This document shows positions 18,752 through 27,169 of a stretch of DNA of 64,000 nucleotides, one piece after another. Position numbers and translations under genes: made by a program. The first letter of the stretch is position 1, and the number at the start of each line of letters is the position of its first letter. Where the stretch lies: the NCBI RefSeq assembly GCF_002250505.1, contig NZ_NJGY01000001.1, positions 715,632-779,631 on the forward strand, given 5' to 3'. Under the pieces are notes generated by a model. That model had not been told where the DNA came from and ran no database searches. It saw nothing but the letters and a program-made list of their open reading frames with translations. Source of the stretch: Janthinobacterium sp. PC23-8. Its GTDB lineage: Bacteria; Pseudomonadota; Gammaproteobacteria; Burkholderiales; Burkholderiaceae_D.

Positions 18752-20137
18752 CTAATCGCCCTGGTAAAGCGCCAGGCCACCACTGTAATTGCCAAATTTG
18801 GTGTACTGTCCCATGAAGGTAAGGCGGATGCTGCCGATCGGCCCGTTACGCTGTTTGCCGATAATGATCTCGGCCGTGCCCTTGTCGGGCGAATCGGGGT
18901 TGTAGACCTCGTCGCGGTAAATGAACAGGATCACGTCGGCATCCTGCTCGATCGCGCCCGATTCGCGCAAGTCAGACATCACCGGACGCTTGTTCGGGCG
19001 CTGCTCCAGCGAGCGGTTCAGCTGGGACAGCGCGATCACCGGGCAACCGAGTTCTTTTGCCAGCCCTTTCAGGCCGCGTGAAATCTCGGAAATCTCGGTG
19101 GCGCGGTTGTCGCCGGGCGAATTGGCCGACATCAGTTGCAAGTAGTCGACGATGATCAGGCCAAGCTTGCCGCACTGGCGCGACAGGCGGCGCGAGCGGG
19201 CACGCAATTCGATCGAATTCAAGGCCGGCGTTTCGTCGATGTACAACTGCGCGTCGTTCATCTTCTGGATCGCATTGGTCAGGCGCGGCCAGTCTTCGTC
19301 GTTCAGCCGTCCCGTGCGCAGGCGGTGCTGGTCGAGCTGGCCGACCGAGCCGAGCATACGCATGGCCAGCTGGGCGCCACCCATCTCCATCGAGAACACG
19401 GCCACCGGCAAGCCGCTGTCGATGGCCACGTTCTCGCCGATATTGACGGAAAACGCCGTCTTGCCCATCGACGGGCGGCCGGCGACGATGACCAAATCAC
19501 CGGGCTGCAGCCCCGAGGTCATGCGGTCGAGGTCGATGAAACCGGTCGGCACGCCGGTGATTTCACTCTGGTTGTCGCGGCTGTAGAGCTCGTCGATGCG
19601 CTCGACCACCTGCGTCAGCAGCGGCTGGATCGCGGTCCAGCCCTGGGCGCCGCGCGCGCCTTCTTCAGCAATCGCGAAGATCTTCGATTCGGCCTCGTCA
19701 AGCATCTGCTTGACTTCCTTGCCTTGCGGGCTGAAGGCCGTGCCCGAAATATCGTCGGCCACGGTGATGAGTTTGCGCAGCACGCCGCGGTCGCGCACGA
19801 TCTCGGCGTAGCGCCGGATATTGGCGGCCGATGGCGTGTTTTGCGCCATCGCGTTCAGGTAAGCGAGTCCGCCCACATCCTCGGCCTTGCCGAGCTGGGT
19901 CAGGGTTTCAAAAACAGTAATGACATCGGCCGGCCTGGAGGCGTTCACCATCTTGACGATTTGCTCGAAGATGATGCGATGGTCATAGCGATAGAAGTCA
20001 TCCGCATGCATGAAATCGGCAATGCGGTCATACGCGGCATTATCGCGCAGCAGGCCACCGATGACGGATTGTTCTGCTTCGATCGAATGCGGCGGTATGC
20101 GGAGGGAATCCAGTTGTGGATCTGAGGGGGCGTTCAT
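18752..20137 (-). CDS. dnaB: Replicative DNA helicase DnaB
   Basis: 461 residues from the ATG at 20137, the usual length. The N-terminal collar domain begins at about residue 15 (RIPPHSIEAEQSVIGGLL). The RecA-type motor has Walker A GRPSMGKTAF, a DExx-type IIVDYLQLM box, and the late motif ESGAIEQDADVILFIYRD. DnaB hexamers unwind DNA at the fork and recruit primase. It lies downstream of rpsF-priB-rpsR-rplI, but a terminator after rplI separates it, so it probably has its own promoter around 20140-20200. Confidence 0.97.
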   Translation of the reverse strand: MNAPSDPQLDSLRIPPHSIEAEQSVIGGLLRDNAAYDRIADFMHADDFYRYDHRIIFEQIVKMVNASRPADVITVFETLTQLGKAEDVGGLAYLNAMAQNTPSAANIRRYAEIVRDRGVLRKLITVADDISGTAFSPQGKEVKQMLDEAESKIFAIAEEGARGAQGWTAIQPLLTQVVERIDELYSRDNQSEITGVPTGFIDLDRMTSGLQPGDLVIVAGRPSMGKTAFSVNIGENVAIDSGLPVAVFSMEMGGAQLAMRMLGSVGQLDQHRLRTGRLNDEDWPRLTNAIQKMNDAQLYIDETPALNSIELRARSRRLSRQCGKLGLIIVDYLQLMSANSPGDNRATEISEISRGLKGLAKELGCPVIALSQLNRSLEQRPNKRPVMSDLRESGAIEQDADVILFIYRDEVYNPDSPDKGTAEIIIGKQRNGPIGSIRLTFMGQYTKFGNYSGGLALYQGD

Positions 20138-20206
20138 GGCGCGAATTATACCCGCTTCGGCGTGCGGGCAAAAATAAAGGGCTGAAAATGAGCGAAAAAA
20201 AGGCCA

Positions 20207-20234
20207 CAAAAAAGCCGGGCGAACCCGGCTTTTC
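20207..20234 (-). terminator. Terminator after rplI
   Basis: Arms AGCCGGG (20213-20219) and CCCGGCT (20224-20230) with a 4-nt loop. On the minus strand the stem is followed by a T run. Confidence 0.85.
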
Positions 20235-20274
20235 GTATTGCGGCAATGCCTGCAGGCCGGGGCCTGCAAACGAT

Positions 20275-20730
20275 TTACGCGTGTGCGTCTGGCACGACAG
20301 CAATCACCACTTCCACCACCACGTCGGTATGCAGGGCAACCGAAACGTTGTGCTCGCCAACAACTTTCAGCGGGCCGGCAGGCATGCGGATTTGTGCTTT
20401 TTCAACAGCAAAACCTTGCTTGCTCAGCGCTTCAGCGATGTCGAAGTTGGTGACGGAACCGAACAGACGGCCATCGACACCAGCTTTTTGAGCAACTTGA
20501 ACGGTCAGACCGCTCAGTTTTTCGCCCTGGGCTTGCGATGCGGCCAGTTTGGCAGCAGCAGCTTTTTCCAGTTCAGCGCGCTTGACTTCGAATTCGGCGA
20601 TCGCCGTAGCGGTAGCACGACGGGCCAGGCGTTGCGGGATCAGGAAGTTACGTGCGTAACCGTCCTTGACTTTGACGACTTCGCCGAGGTTACCGACGTT
20701 GACAACTTTTTCTAACAGAATGATTTGCAT
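20275..20730 (-). CDS. rplI: 50S ribosomal protein L9
   Basis: 151 residues. The N-terminal rRNA-binding domain has the L9 signature [19 protein letters not shown], then [16 protein letters not shown] long connecting helix (about 45-75) and a C-terminal domain follow, as in all bacterial L9. It is the last gene of the rpsF-priB-rpsR-rplI operon, 27 bp after rpsR, and is followed by a terminator. Confidence 0.97.
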   Translation of the reverse strand: MQIILLEKVVNVGNLGEVVKVKDGYARNFLIPQRLARRATATAIAEFEVKRAELEKAAAAKLAASQAQGEKLSGLTVQVAQKAGVDGRLFGSVTNFDIAEALSKQGFAVEKAQIRMPAGPLKVVGEHNVSVALHTDVVVEVVIAVVPDAHA

Positions 20731-20757
20731 AGTTCTTCTCCAGGAATATCTGACCGA

Positions 20758-21048
20758 TTAAGCGTGGTGCAGATCGGTGTATGGCAGCAGCGCGAGGAAG
20801 CGAGCGCGCTTGATTGCGGTGTCAACCTGGCGCTGGTAGTGCGCTTTGGTACCGGTCAGGCGTGCTGGCATGATCTTGCCGTTTTCCTGGACGAAGTCTT
20901 TCAGCGTGTCAACGTCTTTGTAGTCAACTTGCTCAACGTGTGCTGCGGTGAAGCGGCAGAACTTCTTGCGTTTGAACAGTGGGTTTTGCTGTTTGCGTTT
21001 TTCTTTAAGCTTGAGCTTATTTTTGTCGAACTTTTTACCGAATGCCAT
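20758..21048 (-). CDS. rpsR: 30S ribosomal protein S18
   Basis: 96 residues, slightly longer than the 75 of E. coli S18 because of a Lys-rich N-terminal extension ([19 protein letters not shown]). The core is typical: [20 protein letters not shown] and the C-terminal [19 protein letters not shown]18 pairs with S6 on the small-subunit platform, and rpsF opens the same operon. It follows priB after 25 bp. Confidence 0.97.
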   Translation of the reverse strand: MAFGKKFDKNKLKLKEKRKQQNPLFKRKKFCRFTAAHVEQVDYKDVDTLKDFVQENGKIMPARLTGTKAHYQRQVDTAIKRARFLALLPYTDLHHA

Positions 21049-21073
21049 GTGAGGCTCCTGTATCTAAAATGCG

Positions 21074-21373
21074 CTAGTCAGAAATGACTGCACTAAAATC
21101 AATGATGTGAAACACCAAACTCTTGCTGTTGCGGCTTTTCCTGGCCAGGAAACCCGTGAACTGATAGACCCCGCCCAAGCTTGCCTGGCTGAACCGGCCT
21201 GAAATTTCGCCAGCGGCCAGCGCGGCAAGTTCAAACTCGGTCAAACGGGCAATACCGGCTTCCATCTGCTGCGAACTGTGTTGCAATACTGCATTCACGA
21301 TCGGCAACCCTGCCGGGGTGTAGCGCAATATTTCACGCTCGGCAATGATGGCGGTAACTTGTAACTGGTTCAG
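21074..21373 (-). CDS. priB: Primosomal replication protein N (PriB), likely CTG start
   Basis: 99 residues if translation starts at the CTG at 21371-21373, giving (M)NQLQVTAIIAERE, the expected N-terminus of betaproteobacterial PriB. No ATG or GTG exists in frame in the 17 bp after rpsF. The next usable codon, TTG at 21328, would delete the first OB-fold strand. AGGA sits 7 nt before the CTG. The rest (RYTPAGLPIVNAVL, then GVYQFTGFLARKS) is a PriB single-stranded-DNA-binding OB fold used in replication restart. Position between rpsF and rpsR is the normal one. Identity is secure; the start codon is an inference. Confidence 0.9.
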   Translation of the reverse strand: MNQLQVTAIIAEREILRYTPAGLPIVNAVLQHSSQQMEAGIARLTEFELAALAAGEISGRFSQASLGGVYQFTGFLARKSRNSKSLVFHIIDFSAVISD

Positions 21374-21390
21374 CGCACGATCCTGGACTA

Positions 21391-21780
21391 TCAGGCTGCT
21401 GCGGCGGCTGGAGCGGCGGCTGGTGCTTCGGTGCGGTGGCTTTTCGCCGCATCTTCACGCTGTACCGATTTCATCATCGGCGAAGGAGCTGTTTCAGCTT
21501 TCTTCATTTTAACGGTCAGGTGACGCAACACGGCATCATTGAATTTGAATGCAGTTTCCAGCTCGACCAGGGTCTCGTTGTCGCATTCGATGTTCAGGCA
21601 GATGTAGTGTGCTTTAGGCAGTTTCTGGATCGAGTAAGCCATTTGACGGCGGCCCCAATCTTCCACGCGGTGTACCGAACCGCCGCGGGTGGTTACGCTG
21701 GCTTTGTAGCGTTCGATCATCGCGGGCACTTGCTCGCTTTGGTCCGGATGGACGATAAAGACTATTTCATAATGACGCAT
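21391..21780 (-). CDS. rpsF: 30S ribosomal protein S6
   Basis: 129 residues. The S6 fold is clear ([21 protein letters not shown], then [14 protein letters not shown]). The C-terminus has an Ala-rich tail ([12 protein letters not shown]), a region that in E. coli S6 receives extra glutamates; no Glu-rich run is visible here. A strong ribosome site (GAAGGAG) precedes the ATG. It is the first gene of the operon and lies behind a well-formed promoter and a leader hairpin. Confidence 0.97.
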   Translation of the reverse strand: MRHYEIVFIVHPDQSEQVPAMIERYKASVTTRGGSVHRVEDWGRRQMAYSIQKLPKAHYICLNIECDNETLVELETAFKFNDAVLRHLTVKMKKAETAPSPMMKSVQREDAAKSHRTEAPAAAPAAAAA

Positions 21781-21810
21781 GCAAACTCCTTCAGGTCGGA
21801 TTGATAATCG

Positions 21811-21838
21811 CCCACCCCGGCGTCAAGACGGGTGTGGG
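21811..21838 (-). promoter_or_regulatory. rpsF leader hairpin, candidate S6:S18 binding site
   Basis: In the leader RNA, CCCACACCCG pairs with CGGGGTGGG with one mismatch around a short loop that contains GACGCC. Known proteobacterial rpsF leaders fold a hairpin with an unpaired CCG that binds the S6:S18 complex for feedback control. Position and shape fit; the exact CCG presentation needs folding and alignment. Confidence 0.5.
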
Positions 21839-21852
21839 AAGGTCAGCCGAAG

Positions 21853-21881
21853 ATTATAACCGCCTTTTGCGATCCGTTCAA
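21853..21881 (-). promoter_or_regulatory. Sigma70-type promoter of the rpsF operon
   Basis: -35 TTGAAC (21876-21881) and -10 TATAAT (21853-21858) are separated by exactly 17 bp on the minus strand, 72 bp before the rpsF start codon. Confidence 0.8.
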
Positions 21882-21999
21882 GCTTTGCTTGCCTGCCAGC
21901 GCCTGACGCGGCGGCTGAAGCCCCCTTTTTGCACGCCAGGCGATTTTTTCCATCGAAATCGATCGAAAATGCCGAAAGTCGCTTGCATAGTCGGCGATA

Positions 22000-22032
22000 C
22001 TGTACAAAAATACAGACTGTTCATATAGACAG
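22000..22032 (+). promoter_or_regulatory. Two tandem LexA (SOS) boxes before lexA
   Basis: Both match CTGT-N8-ACAG perfectly: 22000-22015 (spacer ACAAAAAT) and 22017-22032 (spacer TCATATAG), one base apart. The second ends 9 bp before the first lexA ATG. Paired boxes are the classic autoregulatory arrangement of lexA. Confidence 0.93.
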
Positions 22033-22041
22033 CATTTCACT

Positions 22042-22704
22042 ATGCACCCACCATCCATGATCAAGCTGACAGCACGACAAGAACAAATCCTGAACCTGAT
22101 CAAGGACGCGATTGAGAACACGGGTTTTCCTCCGACCCGCGCCGAAATCGCCAATGAATTGGGTTTCAAATCGGCCAATGCGGCCGAAGAGCATTTGCAG
22201 GCCCTGGCCCGCAAAGGCGCCATCGAGATTTCACCGGGCACCTCGCGCGGCATACGCCTGATCGGTGCGGCGAGTGCGGCGGCGGCCGGGCAGGCGCTGC
22301 CGAAAGTACCTGCCGCGCTGCTGATGTCGTTGCCCCTGATCGGCCGCGTGGCCGCCGGCTCGCCGATCCTGGCGCAGGAAAACCTGGAAGCGAGCTACAA
22401 CGTCGACCCGGCCCTGTTCTCCGCCAAGCCCGACTTTTTGCTCAAGGTGCGCGGCTGGTCGATGCGCGACGCCGGCATCATGGACGGCGACTTGCTGGCC
22501 GTGAAAAAAATCGACAGCGCCAAGAACGGCCAGATCGTCGTCGCCCGCATCGGCGACGAAGTCACCGTCAAGCGCTACAAAAAAACCGGCACCCTGATCG
22601 AACTGTTCCCGGAAAACCCGGACTTCAAGGTCATTACCGTGACGCCGGAAGACGAGTTTGCCCTCGAAGGCCTGGCGGTCGGCCTGATGCGCAGCTGGCA
22701 CTAA
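22042..22704 (+). CDS. lexA: LexA repressor
   Basis: 220 residues from ATG 22042; an ATG at 22057 ([12 protein letters not shown]) is the alternative start and matches the usual LexA N-terminus better. A winged helix-turn-helix (about 10-70) binds SOS boxes. The self-cleavage site Ala105-Gly106 (GRVAAGSP) and the catalytic pair Ser140 (GWSM) and Lys177 (VTVKRY) are all present, so the repressor should be RecA-cleavable. Two perfect SOS boxes lie directly upstream. The gene is divergent from the rpsF operon and ends in a bidirectional terminator. Confidence 0.97.
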   Translation: MHPPSMIKLTARQEQILNLIKDAIENTGFPPTRAEIANELGFKSANAAEEHLQALARKGAIEISPGTSRGIRLIGAASAAAAGQALPKVPAALLMSLPLIGRVAAGSPILAQENLEASYNVDPALFSAKPDFLLKVRGWSMRDAGIMDGDLLAVKKIDSAKNGQIVVARIGDEVTVKRYKKTGTLIELFPENPDFKVITVTPEDEFALEGLAVGLMRSWH

Positions 22705-22716
22705 TTGATTGCATGT

Positions 22717-22757
22717 AAAAAGGGCCGCTACAGCCATGCTGTCGCGGCCCTTTTTTA
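22717..22757. terminator. Terminator between convergent lexA and the PLP-enzyme gene
   Basis: Arms AAGGGCCGC and GCGGCCCTT enclose an inner CAG/CTG pairing. There is an A run on one side and a T run on the other, so it can serve both directions. Confidence 0.85.
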
Positions 22758-22769
22758 TTGCCGAAGCGC

Positions 22770-24011
22770 TTACGCGTCCAGCGCACCCTGAAAGTCGTCG
22801 AGCAAGTCGGCTTCGTCCTCGATACCGACGGAAACACGGATCAGCGACTCGGCGATGCCCATGCTGGCACGCCGCTCGGCCCCCATCTCGTAGAAGATGG
22901 TGTGCGCCACCGGAATCACCAGGGTGCGCGTGTCGCCGAGGTTGCTCGCAGGAATGGCCAAGTTCAGGCGATTGAGGAAATCGAAGCAATCGATCCCGTC
23001 TTTCAGTTCAAAGCTGAACAAAGAACCATAGCTGCGGAACAACTCGCTTGCCAGCGCATGCTGCGGGTGCGAGGCCAGGCCCGGGTAATGCACGGCCGCC
23101 ACGCGCGGATCGGCGGCCAGCATGGTGGCCAGCGCCAGGGCGTTCGAGCAGGTGCGCTCCATGCGCAAGGCCATGGTTTCGGCGCCGACGGCGAGATGGT
23201 GGGCCGCTTCCGGCCCCAGCGAGGCGCCGAAGTCGCGCAAGGCCTTGGCGCGGATCTGCGCGAGAGCCCATTGTTTGGGCGCCGCTTTTTTATAGTTCTC
23301 GACAATATTCGGGTACCGCGTCCAGTCGAACACGCCCGTATCGGTCAGGCTGCCGCCCAAGGCATGGCCGTGGCCGCCGATCGACTTGGTCAGCGCATTG
23401 ACCACCAGGCCGGCACCGACCGCTTTCGGGCGGAACAGATACGGCGTGGTCATGGTGTTGTCGACGATATACAAAATGCCTTTTTCGCGGCACAACGCGC
23501 CGATTCTCGCCAGGTCGGCGATCTGCGTGCGCGGATTGGCGATGGTTTCGACAAACACGATGCGCGTGTCCGGCGTGATGGCGGCCGCCACGTTGGCCAC
23601 ATCGGTGGCATCGACAAACGACACGGCCATGCCCTGGTTGGTCACCGTCTGCCACAGGCTGTTGGTATTGCCAAACAAAAAGGCCGACGACACCACATGG
23701 TCGCCCGCGCGCAGCAAGGACTGCACGACCGCGCCGATGGCACCCATGCCGGTGGCAAAGCACAGGGTGCCGACGCCGTCTTCCATCTGGTTGACCTTGT
23801 CTTCCAGCGCGGAGACGGTCGGATTGCCCTGCCGGCCATAACGGAAGCCCGGCTCCTTGCCCTGGAACACCGAGGCCAGCTGGCGCGCGTCAGTGTAGCC
23901 GAATGCGACCGAGGTATGCACGGGTTTGTGCAGCGAGCCGTGTTCGATGCCCTTGCGGCGGTCGCTATGCAGGATGGTGGTGGTAAAGCCGTAGTTTTTT
24001 TTGTCGTTCAT
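22770..24011 (-). CDS. Cystathionine gamma-synthase/O-succinylhomoserine sulfhydrylase family PLP enzyme
   Basis: 413 residues. The family signature is clear: YGRQGNPTVSALE, the cofactor-binding region CFATGMGAIG, and the PLP lysine in ALTKSIGGHGHALGG. Substrate-pocket residues resemble gamma-synthases acting on acylated homoserine. In related betaproteobacteria a metZ-type O-succinylhomoserine sulfhydrylase gene follows purF, and this gene is directly downstream of purF on the same strand. A terminator between them implies separate control. Cys/Met interconversion is a safe assignment. The precise enzyme (MetB, MetZ or a lyase) is not. Confidence 0.85.
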   Translation of the reverse strand: MNDKKNYGFTTTILHSDRRKGIEHGSLHKPVHTSVAFGYTDARQLASVFQGKEPGFRYGRQGNPTVSALEDKVNQMEDGVGTLCFATGMGAIGAVVQSLLRAGDHVVSSAFLFGNTNSLWQTVTNQGMAVSFVDATDVANVAAAITPDTRIVFVETIANPRTQIADLARIGALCREKGILYIVDNTMTTPYLFRPKAVGAGLVVNALTKSIGGHGHALGGSLTDTGVFDWTRYPNIVENYKKAAPKQWALAQIRAKALRDFGASLGPEAAHHLAVGAETMALRMERTCSNALALATMLAADPRVAAVHYPGLASHPQHALASELFRSYGSLFSFELKDGIDCFDFLNRLNLAIPASNLGDTRTLVIPVAHTIFYEMGAERRASMGIAESLIRVSVGIEDEADLLDDFQGALDA

Positions 24012-24021
24012 GATCGCAGAG

Positions 24022-24047
24022 AAAAAAAAGCCCGGCGCAGGCCGGGC
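24022..24047 (-). terminator. Terminator after purF
   Basis: Arms GCCCGGC (24030-24036) and GCCGGGC (24041-24047) with a 4-nt loop. On the minus strand an eight-base T run follows. Confidence 0.88.
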
Positions 24048-24054
24048 AGGTTAC

Positions 24055-25578
24055 TTATGCTTCCGTTGTCGCCAGGTTCAGGTTCAGCTGGGAACGCGGC
24101 GTGTCTTCGGGCGCGGCGGCCTTCGGGTTGTGGCGCGCATATTCCAATCGGTCCAGGTAGTCCTGCGACACGTCGCCCGTGACATAGACGCCATCGAAAC
24201 ACGAGGCTTCAAAGCTGGTCAGGGCCGGGTTGACGTCGGCAATGGCCTGCTTCAGGTCGTCGATATCCTGGTAGACCAGGTAATCGGCCGTGATTTCCCG
24301 GCATACCTCTTCGGTGGTGCGGCCATAGGCGATCAGCTCGTCGCGGGTCGGCATGTCGATGCCGTACACGTTCGGATAGATCACCGGTGGCGCGGCCGAA
24401 GCGAAGATCACTTTCTTGGCGCCCGCTTCGCGCGCCATCTGCACGATTTCGCGGCTGGTGGTGCCGCGCACGATGGAATCATCGACCAGCAGCACGACCT
24501 TGTCCTTGAATTCGGAAGGAATTGCGTTGAGCTTCTGGCGCACGGACTTCTTGCGCGCCGCTTGGCCCGGCATGATGAAAGTGCGGCCGATGTAACGGTT
24601 CTTGATGAAGCCTTCGCGATACTCGATGTTCAGCGCCAGGGCCAGCTGGATGGCGGCCGGACGGGAAGAATCGGGAATCGGCATGACCACGTCGATGCCG
24701 CCTTCGGGCAGTTCGCGACGGATTTTTTCAGCCAGGTATTCGCCCATTTTCAGGCGCGTGGCGTACACCGAGGCGCCGTCGATGACGGAGTCGGGACGGG
24801 CCAGGTAGACGAATTCGAAGACGCAAGGGTTGAGGCTGGCGTTGTCCGCACACTGCTGGCTGTGCAATTGCTTGTCGGCGTCGATAAACACGGCTTCGCC
24901 CGGCGCGATATCGCGCACGAAGCGAAAGCCCATGCCTTCGAGCGCCACCGATTCGGAAGCGATCAGGTACTCGGCGCCCTGCTCGGTTTCATTGATGCCC
25001 AGGCACAGCGGACGGATGCCATGCGGATCGCGGAAGGCCAGCAAGCCCACGCCGGCGATCTGCGCGACGGCGGCGTAACCGCCCTTGACGCGGCGGTTCA
25101 GCACGGTCACGGCTTTGAAGATGGCTTCCGGGTCCAGCAGCAGGCCGGTGGTGGCCTGGTGGATTTCATGCGCCAGCACGTTCAGCAGCACTTCCGAGTC
25201 GGAATCGGTATTGATGTGGCGGCGGTCGTTCTTGAACATCTCCTGCTTGAGCTGTTCCCAGTTGGTCAGGTTGCCATTGTGCGCAAGGGTAATGCCGAAC
25301 GGCGCATTGACATAGAAAGGCTGCGCTTCCTCTTCGCTGGACGAACCGGCGGTCGGATAGCGGCAGTGGCCGATGCCGGAATTGCCTTGCAGCGAACGCA
25401 TGTTGCGCGTGCGGAAGACGTCGCGCACCAGACCGTTGGCCTTGTGCATGGAAAACATACTACTGTGATTGGTCGCAATCCCTGCCGCGTCCTGACCGCG
25501 ATGTTGCAAGAGCAACAATGCATCATAGAGCAATTGATTGACAGGTTGATGGGAAACGACGCCGACGATGCCACACAT
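24055..25578 (-). CDS. purF: Amidophosphoribosyltransferase PurF
   Basis: 507 residues. The N-terminal nucleophile Cys2 (MCGIVGVV), exposed after Met removal, defines the glutaminase domain. The PRPP-binding loop VVLLVDDSIVRGTTS is in the C-terminal half. It catalyses the first committed step of purine synthesis, PRPP plus glutamine to phosphoribosylamine. A good ribosome site (AGGAG) precedes the ATG. It lies just after cvpA, the conserved cvpA-purF order, and ends in a strong terminator. Confidence 0.97.
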   Translation of the reverse strand: MCGIVGVVSHQPVNQLLYDALLLLQHRGQDAAGIATNHSSMFSMHKANGLVRDVFRTRNMRSLQGNSGIGHCRYPTAGSSSEEEAQPFYVNAPFGITLAHNGNLTNWEQLKQEMFKNDRRHINTDSDSEVLLNVLAHEIHQATTGLLLDPEAIFKAVTVLNRRVKGGYAAVAQIAGVGLLAFRDPHGIRPLCLGINETEQGAEYLIASESVALEGMGFRFVRDIAPGEAVFIDADKQLHSQQCADNASLNPCVFEFVYLARPDSVIDGASVYATRLKMGEYLAEKIRRELPEGGIDVVMPIPDSSRPAAIQLALALNIEYREGFIKNRYIGRTFIMPGQAARKKSVRQKLNAIPSEFKDKVVLLVDDSIVRGTTSREIVQMAREAGAKKVIFASAAPPVIYPNVYGIDMPTRDELIAYGRTTEEVCREITADYLVYQDIDDLKQAIADVNPALTSFEASCFDGVYVTGDVSQDYLDRLEYARHNPKAAAPEDTPRSQLNLNLATTEA

Positions 25579-25615
25579 GGTGTGCTCCTGTAACTGTGCT
25601 ACTGATTTAAAAAGA

Positions 25616-26104
25616 TCAAAATTTCACGTGCTGCGCGTAAGCGGCAGGCAGAAAAGGCTTGATGGTGCGCGCGCCCTGTTCCGCGAGCGCACTGAGCATG
25701 GCGTTCTTCCAGAACGGTTGTTGCGGGATCGAGGTCATGCCGCACAAGATGACGGTGGTCAGCACAATTACAAGCCCCCGCGCCGCGCCGAACAGGCTGC
25801 CCAGCATGCGGTCAACCAGGCTCAGCCCCGTCACCTTGACCAGCGCATCAACCGTCATGCCCAGCAAGCCCATCAAGATGCGCACGCCGATAAACAGGAT
25901 CACGAAGGCCAGCAGCAAGCGCACGGCCTCGCCCGGAATCACGGCCGGCAAGAACTTGGCCAGGGTCGCGCCGTAGGCATTGGCGGCCACAAACGCCACC
26001 ACCCAGCTCACCAGCGACAGGATTTCCTTGATCAGGCCGCGCATCATGCTGATCAGGACCGACGTGGCCAGCACGAACAGCACCAGGTAATCGAAGATCG
26101 TCAC
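25616..26104 (-). CDS. cvpA: CvpA family membrane protein, GTG start
   Basis: 162 residues with four hydrophobic segments (TIFDYLVLFVLATSVLI, then VVAFVAANAYGATLA, LLLAFVILFIGVRIL and GLVIVLTTVILCG). This matches CvpA in length and layout. The start codon is GTG at 26104, with a GGTGG-rich region upstream. CvpA proteins are inner-membrane proteins of uncertain role, linked to colicin V production and stress tolerance, and often sit before purF. Here the order SPOR-cvpA-purF is the standard betaproteobacterial one. Confidence 0.93.
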   Translation of the reverse strand: MTIFDYLVLFVLATSVLISMMRGLIKEILSLVSWVVAFVAANAYGATLAKFLPAVIPGEAVRLLLAFVILFIGVRILMGLLGMTVDALVKVTGLSLVDRMLGSLFGAARGLVIVLTTVILCGMTSIPQQPFWKNAMLSALAEQGARTIKPFLPAAYAQHVKF

Positions 26105-26131
26105 GCCGTCAGCCCACCTGCATCACACTGC

Positions 26132-27145
26132 TCACGCCGGCACCAGGCTACCGCCCAGGCCGATCTTCTGCAGCTTGGCGCGGGTTTTTTCAGCTTCGTC
26201 GCGGCTACCGAACGGCCCCACGCGCACGCGGATGCGCTGGCCGCCGGGACTCGATACTTTTTGCGTATAGGAATGGATGCCCGCATCGCGCAATTTTGCC
26301 TGCAGTTCATCGACCTTGTCCTGCGTCGCCAGCGCGGCGACCTGCACCACGAACTTGCCGCCATCGCTATCGGCAGATTTTTCCTCTGCCTTGGCCTCCG
26401 CCCTGGCTGCAGGCTTGCCTTCCAGGATGGCCAGCGCGCGCGCCGCATCGTCATTCGCCTTTTCCACCTTGACCGGTTTCGGCTCAGGCCTCGGTTCCGG
26501 CTTGAGCTCATGTTTCGGTTCCGGCCTGGCTTCGACCTTGGGCTCGACCTTGGGCTCGTGTTTGGGCTCGACCTTGGGCTCGACCTTGACCGGCTTCGGC
26601 TCGACCTTGACCGGTTTCGGCTCGACATAGGTCGGCTTGACCGGCTCGGCGGCGGCCACCACGGTGGCCGGTACCGGGGAGACCGGCGTGGGCATCGGTA
26701 CCGGCTTCGATTTGGCCGGCAAGGGCGTATCGACGATTTCCTCGGACTGGTCCAGGCCAGTGTTGGCCGAGCCTTGCGCCGGTACCGCCTGCGCGGGGAC
26801 CGGGACCGGGACCGGGACCGGGACCACAGCGACTTTTTCCTTCGACGGAATATCGATGGCGATATCGTTGGCAGGCGACTTCGGTTCGGAATCGAGCAGC
26901 ATCGGCAAGCCGACGGCCACGCCCAGGGCCAGCGCAATGGCGCCGATCAGGCGGCGGCGTGCGCGCTTTTTTTCCGGCAAGGCAGGATCGGGCGCATCCC
27001 TGCCGCCACGGCGGCTGCCGCCACCGCCGGAGGTGTTGGCGGCGCGCTTGCGGGTCGGCGACTGTGCTTCGCCAGGAACATAAAAGCCGCTGTCTTCGCC
27101 AGAGGATTCTTGCTTGTTTTTAAACAGTTTCGAGAACAAGCCCAT
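26132..27145 (-). CDS. SPOR-domain membrane protein with a long Pro/Lys/Glu linker
   Basis: 337 residues. A cytoplasmic N-terminus is followed by one membrane helix (about 66-83, LIGAIALALGVAVGLPML). A long low-complexity linker comes next: first a VP repeat (about 110-117), then many VEPK/PEPK units (about 190-250). The SPOR domain (about 262-337, FVVQVAALATQDKVDELQAKL) binds denuded septal peptidoglycan in this family. The anchor-linker-SPOR layout resembles DedD, so a role at the division site is likely. The linker is encoded by hexanucleotide and longer repeats that may vary in length. Confidence 0.93.
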   Translation of the reverse strand: MGLFSKLFKNKQESSGEDSGFYVPGEAQSPTRKRAANTSGGGGSRRGGRDAPDPALPEKKRARRRLIGAIALALGVAVGLPMLLDSEPKSPANDIAIDIPSKEKVAVVPVPVPVPVPAQAVPAQGSANTGLDQSEEIVDTPLPAKSKPVPMPTPVSPVPATVVAAAEPVKPTYVEPKPVKVEPKPVKVEPKVEPKHEPKVEPKVEARPEPKHELKPEPRPEPKPVKVEKANDDAARALAILEGKPAARAEAKAEEKSADSDGGKFVVQVAALATQDKVDELQAKLRDAGIHSYTQKVSSPGGQRIRVRVGPFGSRDEAEKTRAKLQKIGLGGSLVPA

Positions 27146-27169
27146 GCGTCATTTTCAGTCGAGTGCGTT

